Source of the DNA: Pleurocapsa minor HA4230-MV1
Lineage (GTDB): Bacteria; Cyanobacteriota; Cyanobacteriia; Cyanobacteriales; Xenococcaceae
NCBI GenBank assembly: GCA_019359095.1
Contig: JAHHHZ010000034.1
Coordinates: 1 to 64,000, forward strand
DNA: 64,000 bases
Direction: 5' to 3'
Shown: in pieces, positions 1-8,094 of the stretch
How the letters are laid out: each line of letters begins with the position of its first letter
How positions within the stretch are numbered: the first letter of the stretch is position 1
Program-made: the position numbers and the translations under genes
Notes under the pieces: generated by a model
What the model was told of the DNA's origin: nothing
Databases searched by the model: none
What the model saw: the letters and a program-made list of their open reading frames with translations, nothing else

Positions 1-52
1 TAGTGGCGACTCTGCTCCTGTAGCACTAACTGCTCCTGCAATCAACGGTTAA
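1..52 (+). CDS. psbA: Photosystem II D1 protein, C-terminal end only
   Basis: The window opens inside a gene whose last 16 codons (from base 2) read SGDSAPVALTAPAING and then TAA. This closely matches the C-terminal extension of cyanobacterial D1, the photosystem II reaction-centre subunit in the thylakoid membrane. In the family, CtpA cuts after Ala344 and removes a 16-residue extension starting with Ser, so the visible fragment appears to be exactly the part removed during maturation. The rest of the gene lies upstream, so the D1 isoform cannot be judged. Identification rests on this short but distinctive tail. Confidence 0.9.
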   Translation, partial: SGDSAPVALTAPAING

Positions 53-63
53 GAACTTGTCGG

Positions 64-128
64 ACTTACATCAGCTGTAAGTTTTGAATAAAAGAAATGC
101 TCTCCAGCAATGGGGGGCATTTTTTTTT
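64..128 (+). terminator. psbA double-hairpin terminator
   Basis: Twelve bases after the psbA stop there is a 7-bp hairpin (ACTTACA/TGTAAGT, 64-82). A second stem follows (AAATGC plus CTCC pairing with GGGG plus GCATTT, from about 95), and it runs straight into a tract of nine T residues. The second hairpin with its T-run is a typical intrinsic terminator. The first may stabilise the 3' end of the psbA mRNA, which is inference. Confidence 0.8.
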
Positions 129-371
129 GCTTTTCACCAGTTATATCAAGTCAGCTTAATTACCTCTAATAAAATCTTTGCGTCTTAGCGTCTTTGCGCG
201 AGTTTTAATTGAAATTGTTTAAACGGACTTCATATTATAACTATTGAGATTTAGTGCTTCACAGCATAACTGCTTGATTGGTGCAAATTATTATAGCTAC
301 TCTGGGAACAATGAACTTAAAGTGCTACGTCAATTAACAATTACTAAAAATCTACCTGAGAAATAGGAAAA
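129..371. other. Gap between psbA and the SIMPL gene
   Basis: Together with the terminator this gene-free stretch exceeds 300 bases. It is AT-rich. A partly repeated phrase (GCGTCTTAGCGTCTTTGCG, about 179-197) stands out and resembles dispersed intergenic repeats. No open frame with a ribosome site or convincing RNA was seen. The promoter of the downstream gene presumably lies in the last 150 bases. Confidence 0.4.
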
Positions 372-1097
372 ATGATCAAAAAAAGTTATGAGCGTTTGAG
401 TTTATTCCTTTTCGTCGGCAGCTTTTTAAGCCTTATGTCAGCTAGTTCAGTTATGGCTGAACCAGAACTAAAGAGAACGCTTTCGGTAACGGGAAACGGC
501 ATGGAATCAATTGCTACTACTGTTGCAGAAGTGTCACTAGGAGTAGAGATTCAAGGGAAAAATGCTGCGCAGGTACAGCAAGAAATCGCCAATCGAACAT
601 CGGCAGTGGTGGATGTTCTACGCTCAAAAAATGTTAAACAGTTAGAAACTACTGGAGTTAGACTATATCCAAATTACGAGCAAGTCGATCAAAATAATAG
701 TCAGATGATTTTAACGGGTTACACTGGCTCTAATACCGTTAGCTTTCGTATTTCAACAGAGCAGGTAGGTATCTTGTTAGATGAAACGGTTAAAGCAGGA
801 GCAAGTCGTGTTGATGGAGTAAACTTTACCGCTACTCCCGAAGCAATTTTCCAGGCTAAAAAGGAAGCTTTACGCAAAGCAAGTATTAATGCTCAAGATC
901 GGGCAGATGTTGTTTTAGACACTCTTAATCTGACATCGAAAGAAATTGTCAAGATTGAAGTGGATAATGCCAGAGTTTCTCAGCCTCAACCTTTTGCCAG
1001 AGATGAACTATACGTTTCAGAATCAAAAGCAAGTACTCCTGTGATTGCTGGAGAGCAAACAGTTGAAGCTTCTGTTACTCTGCAAATTACTTATTAA
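372..1097 (+). CDS. SIMPL domain (DUF541) periplasmic protein
   Basis: The 241-residue product has an N-terminal signal peptide: basic start, a hydrophobic stretch at about residues 10-27, and a likely signal peptidase I site after SVMA near residue 29. The rest is a DUF541/SIMPL domain (YggE/BP26 family). The typical opening SVTGNGMESIATTVAEVSLGV begins at about residue 38 and the conserved GYTGSNTVSFRI is near residue 115. YggE-type proteins are envelope proteins linked loosely to oxidative-stress tolerance, and no reaction is known. The gene stands alone, with its own gaps on both sides. Family assignment is firm and function is not. Confidence 0.85.
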   Translation: MIKKSYERLSLFLFVGSFLSLMSASSVMAEPELKRTLSVTGNGMESIATTVAEVSLGVEIQGKNAAQVQQEIANRTSAVVDVLRSKNVKQLETTGVRLYPNYEQVDQNNSQMILTGYTGSNTVSFRISTEQVGILLDETVKAGASRVDGVNFTATPEAIFQAKKEALRKASINAQDRADVVLDTLNLTSKEIVKIEVDNARVSQPQPFARDELYVSESKASTPVIAGEQTVEASVTLQITY

Positions 1098-1180
1098 ACT
1101 TGCTGATAGCAAATGCAACAAAAAATTAATTTCTGTATCGCTAAAAATAATTAAGTAAACATTAAATCAATGGTATATTT

Positions 1181-1210
1181 TAACACCTTGAGTCCTCAAG
1201 ACGGGTGTTA
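1181..1210 (+). promoter_or_regulatory. Leader hairpin upstream of the 28-residue protein
   Basis: TAACACC (1181-1187) pairs with GGTGTTA (1204-1210), and inside it TTGA (1188-1191) pairs with TCAA (1196-1199). The resulting two-part stem ends 44 bases before the ATG at 1255. A TATATT that could serve as a -10 box lies at about 1174-1179, immediately before the stem, so the hairpin would sit at the very 5' end of the transcript. No match to a riboswitch class was recognised. A 5' stabilising or regulatory role is inference. Confidence 0.45.
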
Positions 1211-1254
1211 GCATCAGTGACTGAAATATAAAAACTTTTAGGAGTCAGTCAACT

Positions 1255-1341
1255 ATGATTACTAACACCGCAGCTTATACTGTTGTAGCGATCGCCTATA
1301 TTACTTTTATCGTTGGTACTTGGTTTATGTTTACCTTGTAG
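1255..1341 (+). CDS. 28-residue single-span membrane mini-protein
   Basis: ATG at 1255 is preceded by AGGAG (about 1239-1243) at a workable spacing, so translation is plausible. The product starts MITNTAAYTV, is almost entirely hydrophobic with one predicted membrane helix (about residues 8-27), and ends WFMFTL. Size and shape resemble the small subunits of photosystem, cytochrome b6f, NDH-1 or terminal-oxidase complexes (PetN, PsbM, PsbT, CydX and similar). The sequence matches none that I recognise. Its stop codon directly touches the stop of the opposing DUF4870 gene. It may be an unnamed small membrane-complex subunit. A real gene is likely, the function unknown. Confidence 0.55.
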   Translation: MITNTAAYTVVAIAYITFIVGTWFMFTL

Positions 1342-1695
1342 TTAAACAACACGGAAGATAAAAGGATAGCGAAAAACTCGATCTGGGGTTTGCAGACACT
1401 GCACAATTGCCCAAATAGATAAACCCCAGTGAGTAGCCAGCCAAATAGGGCCTAAGACAAAGCCTGCCAGTCCAAATGAGAAAAAGGACATTACGCCAAT
1501 GATTGCCCCAACCAGCCAAATATTGAGGTGAAAATTAATTGCTTCTTTGGCATTGTCTCTTATAACAGTATCTTCAGAAACTGTCATAATGGCGATCGGA
1601 ATACCGATGGATAGGACGAGTACACTGATAAAAGCTGAACCATGAGCTAAAGCCGAAAGCAGCTTTTTTTTGTCTAGATTAGATTCTGTTTCCAT
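1342..1695 (-). CDS. DUF4870 family small membrane protein
   Basis: The 117-residue protein has three hydrophobic stretches. It carries the DUF4870 pattern: a Lys-rich start, then LSALAHGSAF, the charged RDNAKEAINFHLN segment typical of the family, and a C-terminal helix pair. The start at 1695 (METESNLDKK) is chosen because AGGAG lies eight bases upstream. A longer frame from 1728 would add eleven residues but place that ribosome site inside the coding region. DUF4870 proteins are integral membrane proteins of unknown role. The gene converges on the 28-residue gene with no gap at all. Confidence 0.8.
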   Translation of the reverse strand: METESNLDKKKLLSALAHGSAFISVLVLSIGIPIAIMTVSEDTVIRDNAKEAINFHLNIWLVGAIIGVMSFFSFGLAGFVLGPIWLATHWGLSIWAIVQCLQTPDRVFRYPFIFRVV

Positions 1696-1821
1696 TATTT
1701 CTCCTATGGCAAAATGAGCCAAACCCAACAGTTAAATACTACCTTTTGGACAGCGTTTGAGGAAGTAGAGATTCTACACTACGGTCGAAGGTTGAAATTT
1801 TCCAATTTGATTGAGTCCAAA

Positions 1822-1850
1822 TAAAAAGCACCTAGCTATTGCTAGATGCT
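1822..1850 (-). terminator. psbK terminator
   Basis: On the minus strand AGCATCTAGC, loop AATA, GCTAGGTGCT forms a 10-bp stem with one G-U pair, followed by TTTTTAT. It lies 40 bases after the psbK stop and is a clear intrinsic terminator. Confidence 0.85.
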
Positions 1851-1889
1851 CAACTTAAAATGATTTTAAACTAATTAATCTAAGCTAAT

Positions 1890-2027
1890 TTACTTAAATC
1901 CGACTGCTGCTTGCCAAACAAAAGCTAGAGCGAGGAAAAATACGGGGATGATTGGTAATACATCTACCAAGGGTTTGAACATAGCGTAAGCTTCTGGCAA
2001 ATCTGCCAAGATCATTGCAGCTTCCAT
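1890..2027 (-). CDS. psbK: Photosystem II reaction centre protein K
   Basis: The 45-residue frame starts [17 protein letters not shown] and contains the conserved mature core [19 protein letters not shown], then WQAAVGFK. PsbK is a one-helix subunit of the photosystem II core in the thylakoid membrane, near CP43. In the family the first eight or so residues are removed and the mature protein begins at the Lys near residue 18 or slightly earlier. Length and sequence match cyanobacterial PsbK throughout. It is transcribed alone, with a strong terminator behind it. Confidence 0.97.
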   Translation of the reverse strand: MEAAMILADLPEAYAMFKPLVDVLPIIPVFFLALAFVWQAAVGFK

Positions 2028-2117
2028 ATATCTATATACCTTCCAACAATTTTCTTAAAATATAGTAAAAATATTACCACATTTGCCGATCGGACTGAGG
2101 GTGATAACTCTGATTTT

Positions 2118-2996
2118 CTAAGCTACATAACCCAAAATCATTCCTGCTAATAGGATAAAACCCAACCAAACATTTTGACCTAAAACTTTGCCATAGATCG
2201 AACGAGGGATAGAGGGTTTGCGGAGAGTTAGATATTGCCAAATCCAGCCAGCCACAGCTAATACTAAACTGAACCAGAAGGCTGAACCTAAACCTAGCTT
2301 TAAACCTGTCAAAGTAAGCAAGATCACAGTTAGGGCGTAAAAAATGCCGATCGCTTCAGGGGTATATTTGCCAAAAAAGATGGCGCTGGATTTGATTCCT
2401 AGTTGAAGATCATCTTCGCGATCGCTTAAAGCATATCCTGTATCAAAACCCAAAGTCCAGGCTACTGTCGCACCCCAAAGTAACCAGGTGGCGGGTTCAA
2501 TTTGCGCCGTTACCGCCGTCCAGCTAATTAGTACGGCAAACCCCCAAGCAAGGGATAGAACCAACTGAGGAACAGGAAACACTCGCTTTGCTAGAGGGTA
2601 GAAGACAATGAAGGGAACAGCAGCCACACAAAGCATAAAGCTGAGAGGATTCAAATAAAAAGCCAACACAGCTGCACAGGCAAGAGAAATAATTAGGATC
2701 ACTATCCCCACTTGCACGGAAAGGACGCGAGAAGCCAGAGGACGAGTCTTAGTTCGAGTTACTTGAGGATCGATATCTTTATCCCAAAGATCGTTAACTA
2801 CACATCCTGCTGCACTGGTAGCTAAAGTGCCTAAGACAATTACCCCCAGCAATGGCAGAGGAGGAATACCCTTGGCAGCCAGAACAACTGCCCACAGTGC
2901 GGGAATCATCAAAATTAGTCTTCCTGCTGGTTTATCCCAGCGCAGTAGACGAATCACTTTTTGCCAGGTTGATTCACTGGTTGGAGATTGGGACAT
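2118..2996 (-). CDS. ubiA: 4-hydroxybenzoate polyprenyltransferase (UbiA)
   Basis: This 292-residue membrane enzyme joins a long polyprenyl (solanesyl) chain to 4-hydroxybenzoate, an early step of plastoquinone synthesis in cyanobacteria. Both Mg-diphosphate binding motifs are visible: NDLWDKDID at residues 68-76 and the Asp-rich DREDDLQLG at 192-200. About eight hydrophobic segments surround them. The opening RWDKPAGRLILMIPALW is typical of this subgroup, as opposed to the chlorophyll- or tocopherol-forming prenyltransferases. It is divergent from ppx. The gap of 226 bp should hold both promoters. Confidence 0.93.
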   Translation of the reverse strand: MSQSPTSESTWQKVIRLLRWDKPAGRLILMIPALWAVVLAAKGIPPLPLLGVIVLGTLATSAAGCVVNDLWDKDIDPQVTRTKTRPLASRVLSVQVGIVILIISLACAAVLAFYLNPLSFMLCVAAVPFIVFYPLAKRVFPVPQLVLSLAWGFAVLISWTAVTAQIEPATWLLWGATVAWTLGFDTGYALSDREDDLQLGIKSSAIFFGKYTPEAIGIFYALTVILLTLTGLKLGLGSAFWFSLVLAVAGWIWQYLTLRKPSIPRSIYGKVLGQNVWLGFILLAGMILGYVA

Positions 2997-3222
2997 GTTG
3001 AGTTTAAAATTAAATAATTTCAGTCGAGCAATTAATAAATATTGATAAAATCTTAAGATTATTTGTTACCCCAGGCAAAATACATGAGATTATGAACAAT
3101 ATCTGGTCGCTAATGCTCCAAGTTTAGAAATGTAGTTAGTTTGCTAGATGTGCTAAATTTTCTCAGTTTAATTTTATCTATAAATCTGCACTCCCAGGGA
3201 ATTACCCACGTCGTCAATTGAC

Positions 3223-4836
3223 ATGAACCAAAAGATTATTGCAGCGATCGATATCGGCACTAACTCAATTCATATGGTAATCGTGCGGATCGAGCCTTCT
3301 CTCCCTGCTTTTACCGTAATTGCAAAGGAAAAAGAGCCAGTCAGGTTAGGCGATCGCCATCCAACTACAGGAGAATTGACCCCAGAAGCGATGCAACGTT
3401 CTCTTAATACTTTAAGACGCTGTAAGGAACTGGCAACTAGCCTACAGGCAGAACAAATCATTGCAGTGGCTACTAGCGCCACCAGAGAAGCTCCTAACGG
3501 GGAGGATTTCTTGCGTCAGATCGAATTAGAGTTGGGCATCGTCGTCAATCTTATTTCTGGAATGGAAGAAGCGCGTCGGATTTATCTTGGCGTACTATCG
3601 GGCATGGACTTCAATGAACAGCCTCACATTATTATTGATATTGGTGGTGGTTCAACCGAGATTGTCTTAGCTGATGTCCATGAACCTCGTTTCCTGAGCA
3701 GTACCAAAATAGGTGCAGTACGGTTAGCTAAAGAATTTGTGACTACCGATCCTATTAGCGATCGCGAATTAAAGGTTTTAAGATCCTATGTCAGAGGCAT
3801 GTTAGAACGCCCGATTGAGGAAATCTGGCACAATCTTCAGTTAAACGAAGTTCCCCGCACGATCGGTACTTCTGGCACGATTGAAACCATTGCCGAAATT
3901 CATGCCAAGGAAACATTAGGAGCAGTTCCCGATCCTCTCAATGGCTATGAAATTAAATATAAGGAGATTGAAAAAATCGTCAAAAGACTGGCAAGAATGG
4001 GCTATGAAGAACGACTCGAAGTAGCTGGGTTGACGGATAAAAGAGCCGAGATTATCGTTCCAGGAGCGGTTATTCTACTCGAAGCGATGCAGATGCTCAA
4101 GCTAGATTCTATTATCATTTGCGAGCGAGCTTTGCGGGAAGGCATGATCGTTGATTGGATGTTAACTCATGGTCTAATTAATAGTCGGCTACGGTATCAA
4201 AACGAAGTTAAAAACCGCAATGTAATCAAAATTGCGCAAAAGTATCATGTCGATCTCGACTACAGCCAACGAGTAGCAAAATTTGCTCTCAGTATCTTCG
4301 ATCAGTTAAAAGGACAACTTCATTCTTGGAGTGAAGCTGAAAGAGAATTACTTTGGTCGGCAGCCATCTTACACAACAGTGGCGTATATATTAGCCACTC
4401 GTCCCATCACAAACATTCTTACTACCTAATTCGTAATGCCGAACTTCTGGGTTTTACTGAACTAGAACTAGAATTGATTGCGAATATTGCTCGCTACCAT
4501 CGCCGTAGCAAACCCAAGAAAAAACATGAAGCTTATTATAAATTGCCACACAAACAGCATCAGCTGATGGTACGTCAACTAAGCGCAATTCTAAGACTAG
4601 CAGTAGCTTTAGACCGTAGAAATAGAGGTGCGATCGCGCAAGTGAATTGTCAGTATGATTATCTTCATCGCTCTCTCTCTTTTCAAATTCAACCTACAGA
4701 AATTGGCGATCAATGTTCTCTTGAATTATGGAATCTTAGCTATAAAAAACAAGTGTTTGAAGAAGAATTTGATGTGGAACTAATTACTACTATTGCAGAA
4801 AAAATACCCGTTTCCACCCTCAATTCATCAGTTTAA
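3223..4836 (+). CDS. ppx: Exopolyphosphatase, Ppx/GppA family
   Basis: The 537-residue cytoplasmic enzyme releases orthophosphate from polyphosphate (or pppGpp in the Gpp branch). The actin-like ATPase fold is shown by AAIDIGTNSIHMV (about residues 7-19) and the phosphate loop DIGGGSTEIVL (about 140). The C-terminal third is HD-like (AAILHNSGVYISHSSHHKHSYYLI, about 386-409), as in full-length E. coli Ppx (513 residues). With ppk2 3 kb downstream the region covers polyphosphate use from both sides. Its stop lies one base from the stop of the opposing gene at 4838. Confidence 0.92.
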   Translation: MNQKIIAAIDIGTNSIHMVIVRIEPSLPAFTVIAKEKEPVRLGDRHPTTGELTPEAMQRSLNTLRRCKELATSLQAEQIIAVATSATREAPNGEDFLRQIELELGIVVNLISGMEEARRIYLGVLSGMDFNEQPHIIIDIGGGSTEIVLADVHEPRFLSSTKIGAVRLAKEFVTTDPISDRELKVLRSYVRGMLERPIEEIWHNLQLNEVPRTIGTSGTIETIAEIHAKETLGAVPDPLNGYEIKYKEIEKIVKRLARMGYEERLEVAGLTDKRAEIIVPGAVILLEAMQMLKLDSIIICERALREGMIVDWMLTHGLINSRLRYQNEVKNRNVIKIAQKYHVDLDYSQRVAKFALSIFDQLKGQLHSWSEAERELLWSAAILHNSGVYISHSSHHKHSYYLIRNAELLGFTELELELIANIARYHRRSKPKKKHEAYYKLPHKQHQLMVRQLSAILRLAVALDRRNRGAIAQVNCQYDYLHRSLSFQIQPTEIGDQCSLELWNLSYKKQVFEEEFDVELITTIAEKIPVSTLNSSV

Positions 4837-4837
4837 G

Positions 4838-5164
4838 TTAACGCTCAACAGATATCTTAGTGTTTAATTTGGCGATCGCTTCTTTCCAAGTAGGAATATG
4901 ATCGGTTTCCCAAGAAGAGAATTGATTAGCACCCATTTTAGGAGAGTCTATCATTGCTTGTAGATGTACTCCTGAGTTACGAAAAGCTTTGAGATCTTCG
5001 ATAGTTTCCCAAACTGTTAAGGTTCGTAAGTCTTGTAAACGGATTTTAATTGCGATCAAGCCACTAGACCTATTCGCCTGAACTATAGATTTCAATGACA
5101 GGATGGCAAACATTAAAAAAGCAGGGATACTCTTAAGAGTATATTTAGTAGTTGATGCAATCAT
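4838..5164 (-). CDS. Dimeric alpha-beta barrel (ABM/DUF3291-like) protein
   Basis: The 108-residue product has the feature LTVWETIEDLKAFRNSGVHLQAM near residues 50-72. This resembles small monooxygenase-like dimeric ferredoxin-fold proteins and DUF3291 proteins, in which a strand with Trp is followed by a helix and a His-bearing loop. No catalytic role can be read from it. The N terminus up to residue 35 looks unrelated to the fold, so a later start is possible. It converges with ppx and has no operon partner. Family call is tentative. Confidence 0.5.
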   Translation of the reverse strand: MIASTTKYTLKSIPAFLMFAILSLKSIVQANRSSGLIAIKIRLQDLRTLTVWETIEDLKAFRNSGVHLQAMIDSPKMGANQFSSWETDHIPTWKEAIAKLNTKISVER

Positions 5165-5336
5165 AGAATAATTTGAGCTTAATTTTTCCTGGTTACTATT
5201 TTTCTTCTGTTACTCTTCACTATTTTGTCAAGCCTACAAACAAAATCCTCGGTTTAGATAGGTTTTTATATTTAGCAGCTGTAGACTCCAAACAAGATAA
5301 AAAAGCCACTAAGATATAGATAAGATCGAGTTCGTC

Positions 5337-5432
5337 ATGATGGCTTTAAATAAAATTTCTCCTAAATCCCGATTAGCCAAACTATTTAACTATTCAACCG
5401 AACCCGATCTAGTTACAATCACAGTTGCTTAA
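5337..5432 (+). CDS. 31-residue upstream ORF in frame with cruP-like gene
   Basis: Two consecutive ATGs (5337, 5340) open a 31-codon frame ending in TAA at 5430-5432. The next base starts the ATG of the carotenoid-cyclase-like gene, in the same reading frame. The product is basic and mostly hydrophilic (MMALNKISPKSRLAKLF...), without a signal peptide. It could be a leader peptide coupling translation to cruP, or a former N-terminal extension cut off by one stop codon. A weak ribosome site (GATCGAG) precedes it. I recognise no family. Confidence 0.3.
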   Translation: MMALNKISPKSRLAKLFNYSTEPDLVTITVA

Positions 5433-6974
5433 ATGAGTTTAACGTCAGAAATACTGTCTCAGCAGCCAGATAACGTATTAGCCAGATTACGTCGTGCAGA
5501 TCAGTTTTGGTCGGCTTTACGAACGGGAAAACTTGATGCAGCAGAAGTTGTCAGCAATAGTACAGCGGACATTGGTCAGACTGATACAGACCTAGTAATT
5601 TGTGGTGGGACGTTAGGCATCTTGCTTGGTACAGCACTACAGCAGCGTGGTTGGTCAGTTACTTTAATTGAGCGGGGGATCTTACGAGGTAGAGAACAAG
5701 AATGGAATATCTCTCGTCATGAATTGCAGACATTTGTTGACCTAGAATTGTTGACTGAAGCAGAATTACAACAAGCGATCGCCACTGAATATAATCCAGC
5801 TAGAGTCAGCTTCAAAGCAGGTGTAGAAGTTTGGGTTAAAGATGTATTAAATATTGGAGTCGATCCTGTTTATTTATTGGCACAGTTAAAGCAGAAGTTT
5901 TTGCAAGCAGGAGGCAAGCTGCTGGAAAATACGGCGTTTAAATCAGCCGTAGTTCATCCTGATGGGGTAGTAGTTGACACAGGGGAACAAACAATCAAAA
6001 CTCGTCTGTTAATCGATGCTATGGGTCATTTTTCTCCCATTATCAAGCAGGCAAGAAATGGAGCTAAGCCAGATGCAGTATGTGTCGTAGTTGGTAGTTG
6101 TGCTAAAGGGTTTCCTGAAAACAATACGGGAGATTTAATTTATTCTTTTACGCCGATTATTAATAGCTGTCAGTATTTCTGGGAGGCATTTCCTGCCAAA
6201 GATGGTCGCACCACCTATATGTTTAGCTATCTCGATCCCGATCCAGCAAGACCAAGCTTAGAGTATTTCATGGATGAATATCTCAGACTTCTACCACAGT
6301 ATCAGGATATAAAACTAGAACAGCTAGAATTTAAGCGATTTCTTTTTGGCTTTTTTCCTGCCTACAAAGACAGTCCAATCCAGCTACCTTTTAATCGAAT
6401 TTTACCTGTAGGTGATAGCGCAGGTGCGCAGTCTCCCGTTAGTTTTGGTGGCTTTGGGGCAATGATTCGACATTTAAAACGCTTGACCCAAGGAATCGAT
6501 CAAGCTTTGAGCATAGATAGCTTGAACAGCAAAAACTTAGCTTTATTGCAACCATATCAACCAAATATTTCTGTCACTTGGCTATTTCAACAAACTATGA
6601 GTGTCAAGGTAGGCAAACAAGTTAATCCTGAGCAAATTAATAACCTTATGAATGGGGTTTTTGCCGTGATGGATCGCTTGGGCGATGATGTACTCAAGCC
6701 ATTTTTGCAGGATGTAATTCAGTTTGTACCTTTAGCCAAAACCTTACCTTTAGTCGATCCTCGGTTAGTCCTTCCTTTATTACCGCAAATCGGCATTAAC
6801 TCTTTAGTTAGCTGGATAATTCATTATTTAAACTTGGTGTTATATAGCGGTTTATATCCTGTAGGAAAGTTAGCTCAACCACTAGTTCAAAACTTGTCTT
6901 TACTTCAGCAATATTATTATCAACGTTGGTTAGATGCTTGGAAATATGGTTCAGGTAGTGATTATGAGCAGTAA
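5433..6974 (+). CDS. cruP: CruP-type FAD protein (lycopene cyclase CruA family)
   Basis: The 513-residue protein has a Rossmann-type FAD motif modified to TDLVICGGTLGILLGTALQQRGW (about residues 50-72), then IERG. The FAD-binding C-terminal motif LPVGDSAGAQSPVSFGGFG lies near residue 325. Length and these motifs fit the CruP branch rather than CruA, which is longer. Known work on CruP (cyanobacteria and plants) found no lycopene cyclase activity in E. coli and linked it to lower beta-carotene 5,6-epoxide levels. It stands alone apart from the upstream mini-ORF. CruP versus CruA is inferred from length and pattern. Confidence 0.7.
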   Translation: MSLTSEILSQQPDNVLARLRRADQFWSALRTGKLDAAEVVSNSTADIGQTDTDLVICGGTLGILLGTALQQRGWSVTLIERGILRGREQEWNISRHELQTFVDLELLTEAELQQAIATEYNPARVSFKAGVEVWVKDVLNIGVDPVYLLAQLKQKFLQAGGKLLENTAFKSAVVHPDGVVVDTGEQTIKTRLLIDAMGHFSPIIKQARNGAKPDAVCVVVGSCAKGFPENNTGDLIYSFTPIINSCQYFWEAFPAKDGRTTYMFSYLDPDPARPSLEYFMDEYLRLLPQYQDIKLEQLEFKRFLFGFFPAYKDSPIQLPFNRILPVGDSAGAQSPVSFGGFGAMIRHLKRLTQGIDQALSIDSLNSKNLALLQPYQPNISVTWLFQQTMSVKVGKQVNPEQINNLMNGVFAVMDRLGDDVLKPFLQDVIQFVPLAKTLPLVDPRLVLPLLPQIGINSLVSWIIHYLNLVLYSGLYPVGKLAQPLVQNLSLLQQYYYQRWLDAWKYGSGSDYEQ

Positions 6975-7032
6975 AAATGATTTGCAGGTCTTACAACAGT
7001 TTTCAATTGAGTAGACACATTAATTTATCGAA

Positions 7033-7082
7033 GTAATGGGTAATGGGTAATGGGTAATAGGTAATGGGTAATAGGTAATGGG
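7033..7082. repeat. Heptad array, GTAATRG x7
   Basis: Seven head-to-tail copies of a 7-base unit, GTAATGG or GTAATAG, lie between the cruP-like gene and ppk2. This is the short tandemly repeated repetitive (STRR) type known from cyanobacteria. It is one of over a dozen arrays in this window with 7-base periodicity but differing units. Confidence 0.95.
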
Positions 7083-7174
7083 TTCTATCCAACTGAAATT
7101 CGCTGTAATTAATCAGCCTGAAAAGTAAGTCGTAAAAAAAATATATACAGAAATCTATACAGAGCAATAAAATT

Positions 7175-8023
7175 ATGGTTAAAAAAAATCAGCCTGAACA
7201 GGAAAGTAAGTCTCCAAAAAATAGTAAACAAAAAAGCAAACAAAATCAGAAAATAAGCAGGAAAAAATACGAAGCAGAACTAGCCAAGTTACAGATTGAA
7301 CTAGTTAAGTTACAGCGATGGGTGCAGCACAAAGGCTTAAAGATAATGGTACTGTTTGAAGGTCGCGATGCAGCAGGCAAAGGCGGAGCAATCAAACGAA
7401 TTAGCGAAACCTTAAATCCCCGTGTTTGTAAAGTAGTGGCGTTAGGAACTCCTAACGATCGCGAAAGAACTCAATGGTATTTCCAAAGATACGTGGCTCA
7501 TTTTCCCGCAGCAGGAGAAATAGTCTTATTCGATCGTAGTTGGTACAACCGTGCAGGGGTAGAAAAAGTAATGGGTTTCTGTACCTATGACGAATACAAC
7601 GAGTTTATGCGCTCATGTCCGCAGTTTGAGATGATGATTGAGCGATCGGGAATTATATTAATTAAATATTGGTTCTCCGTCAGCGATCGCGAACAGGAAA
7701 AACGGTTTCGAGACAGAATGAAAGATCCGACCAAACGCTGGAAAATTAGCCCGATGGACTTACATGCAAGAGAAAAATGGGTGGATTACTCCAGGGCAAA
7801 AGATGAGATGTTTGCTGCCACAGATATCCCTGAATCACCTTGGAATGTGGTGGAAGCCGACAACAAAAAAAAGGCGCGATTAAACTTTATTAGTCACCTC
7901 TTAGCAACTATTCCTTACAAAGATTTGCCAGTCGAGAAAATTAAGCTACCTCCCCGACAAAAAGCGATCGACTATGAACGTCCTCCTGTAGAAACTCAAA
8001 AATTTGTCCCTGAAAAATATTAG
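7175..8023 (+). CDS. ppk2: Polyphosphate kinase 2
   Basis: The 282-residue protein transfers phosphate between polyphosphate and nucleotides. The first 35 residues are Lys/Gln-rich and probably disordered. The kinase core shows Walker A GRDAAGKGGAIKR (about residues 63-75), the Walker B region FDRSWYNRAGVEKVMGF (about 120), and the lid with RFRDRMKDPTKRWKISPMDLH (about 174-194). These are PPK2 hallmarks. Length matches single-domain class I enzymes, which favour nucleoside diphosphate phosphorylation, but substrate preference cannot be read from sequence. It is a lone gene behind a heptad array. Confidence 0.93.
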   Translation: MVKKNQPEQESKSPKNSKQKSKQNQKISRKKYEAELAKLQIELVKLQRWVQHKGLKIMVLFEGRDAAGKGGAIKRISETLNPRVCKVVALGTPNDRERTQWYFQRYVAHFPAAGEIVLFDRSWYNRAGVEKVMGFCTYDEYNEFMRSCPQFEMMIERSGIILIKYWFSVSDREQEKRFRDRMKDPTKRWKISPMDLHAREKWVDYSRAKDEMFAATDIPESPWNVVEADNKKKARLNFISHLLATIPYKDLPVEKIKLPPRQKAIDYERPPVETQKFVPEKY

Positions 8024-8094
8024 GCATGACTAATATTTAACTCAACAGCATACCGCTAATGCTGTTAATAAAGCGATCGCTTGAGACAATACAA

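Noticed and set aside
1141-1260. Known riboswitch or Yfr-type RNA upstream of the 28-residue gene
   Set aside because: The hairpin is real, but I could match none of the known conserved motifs.
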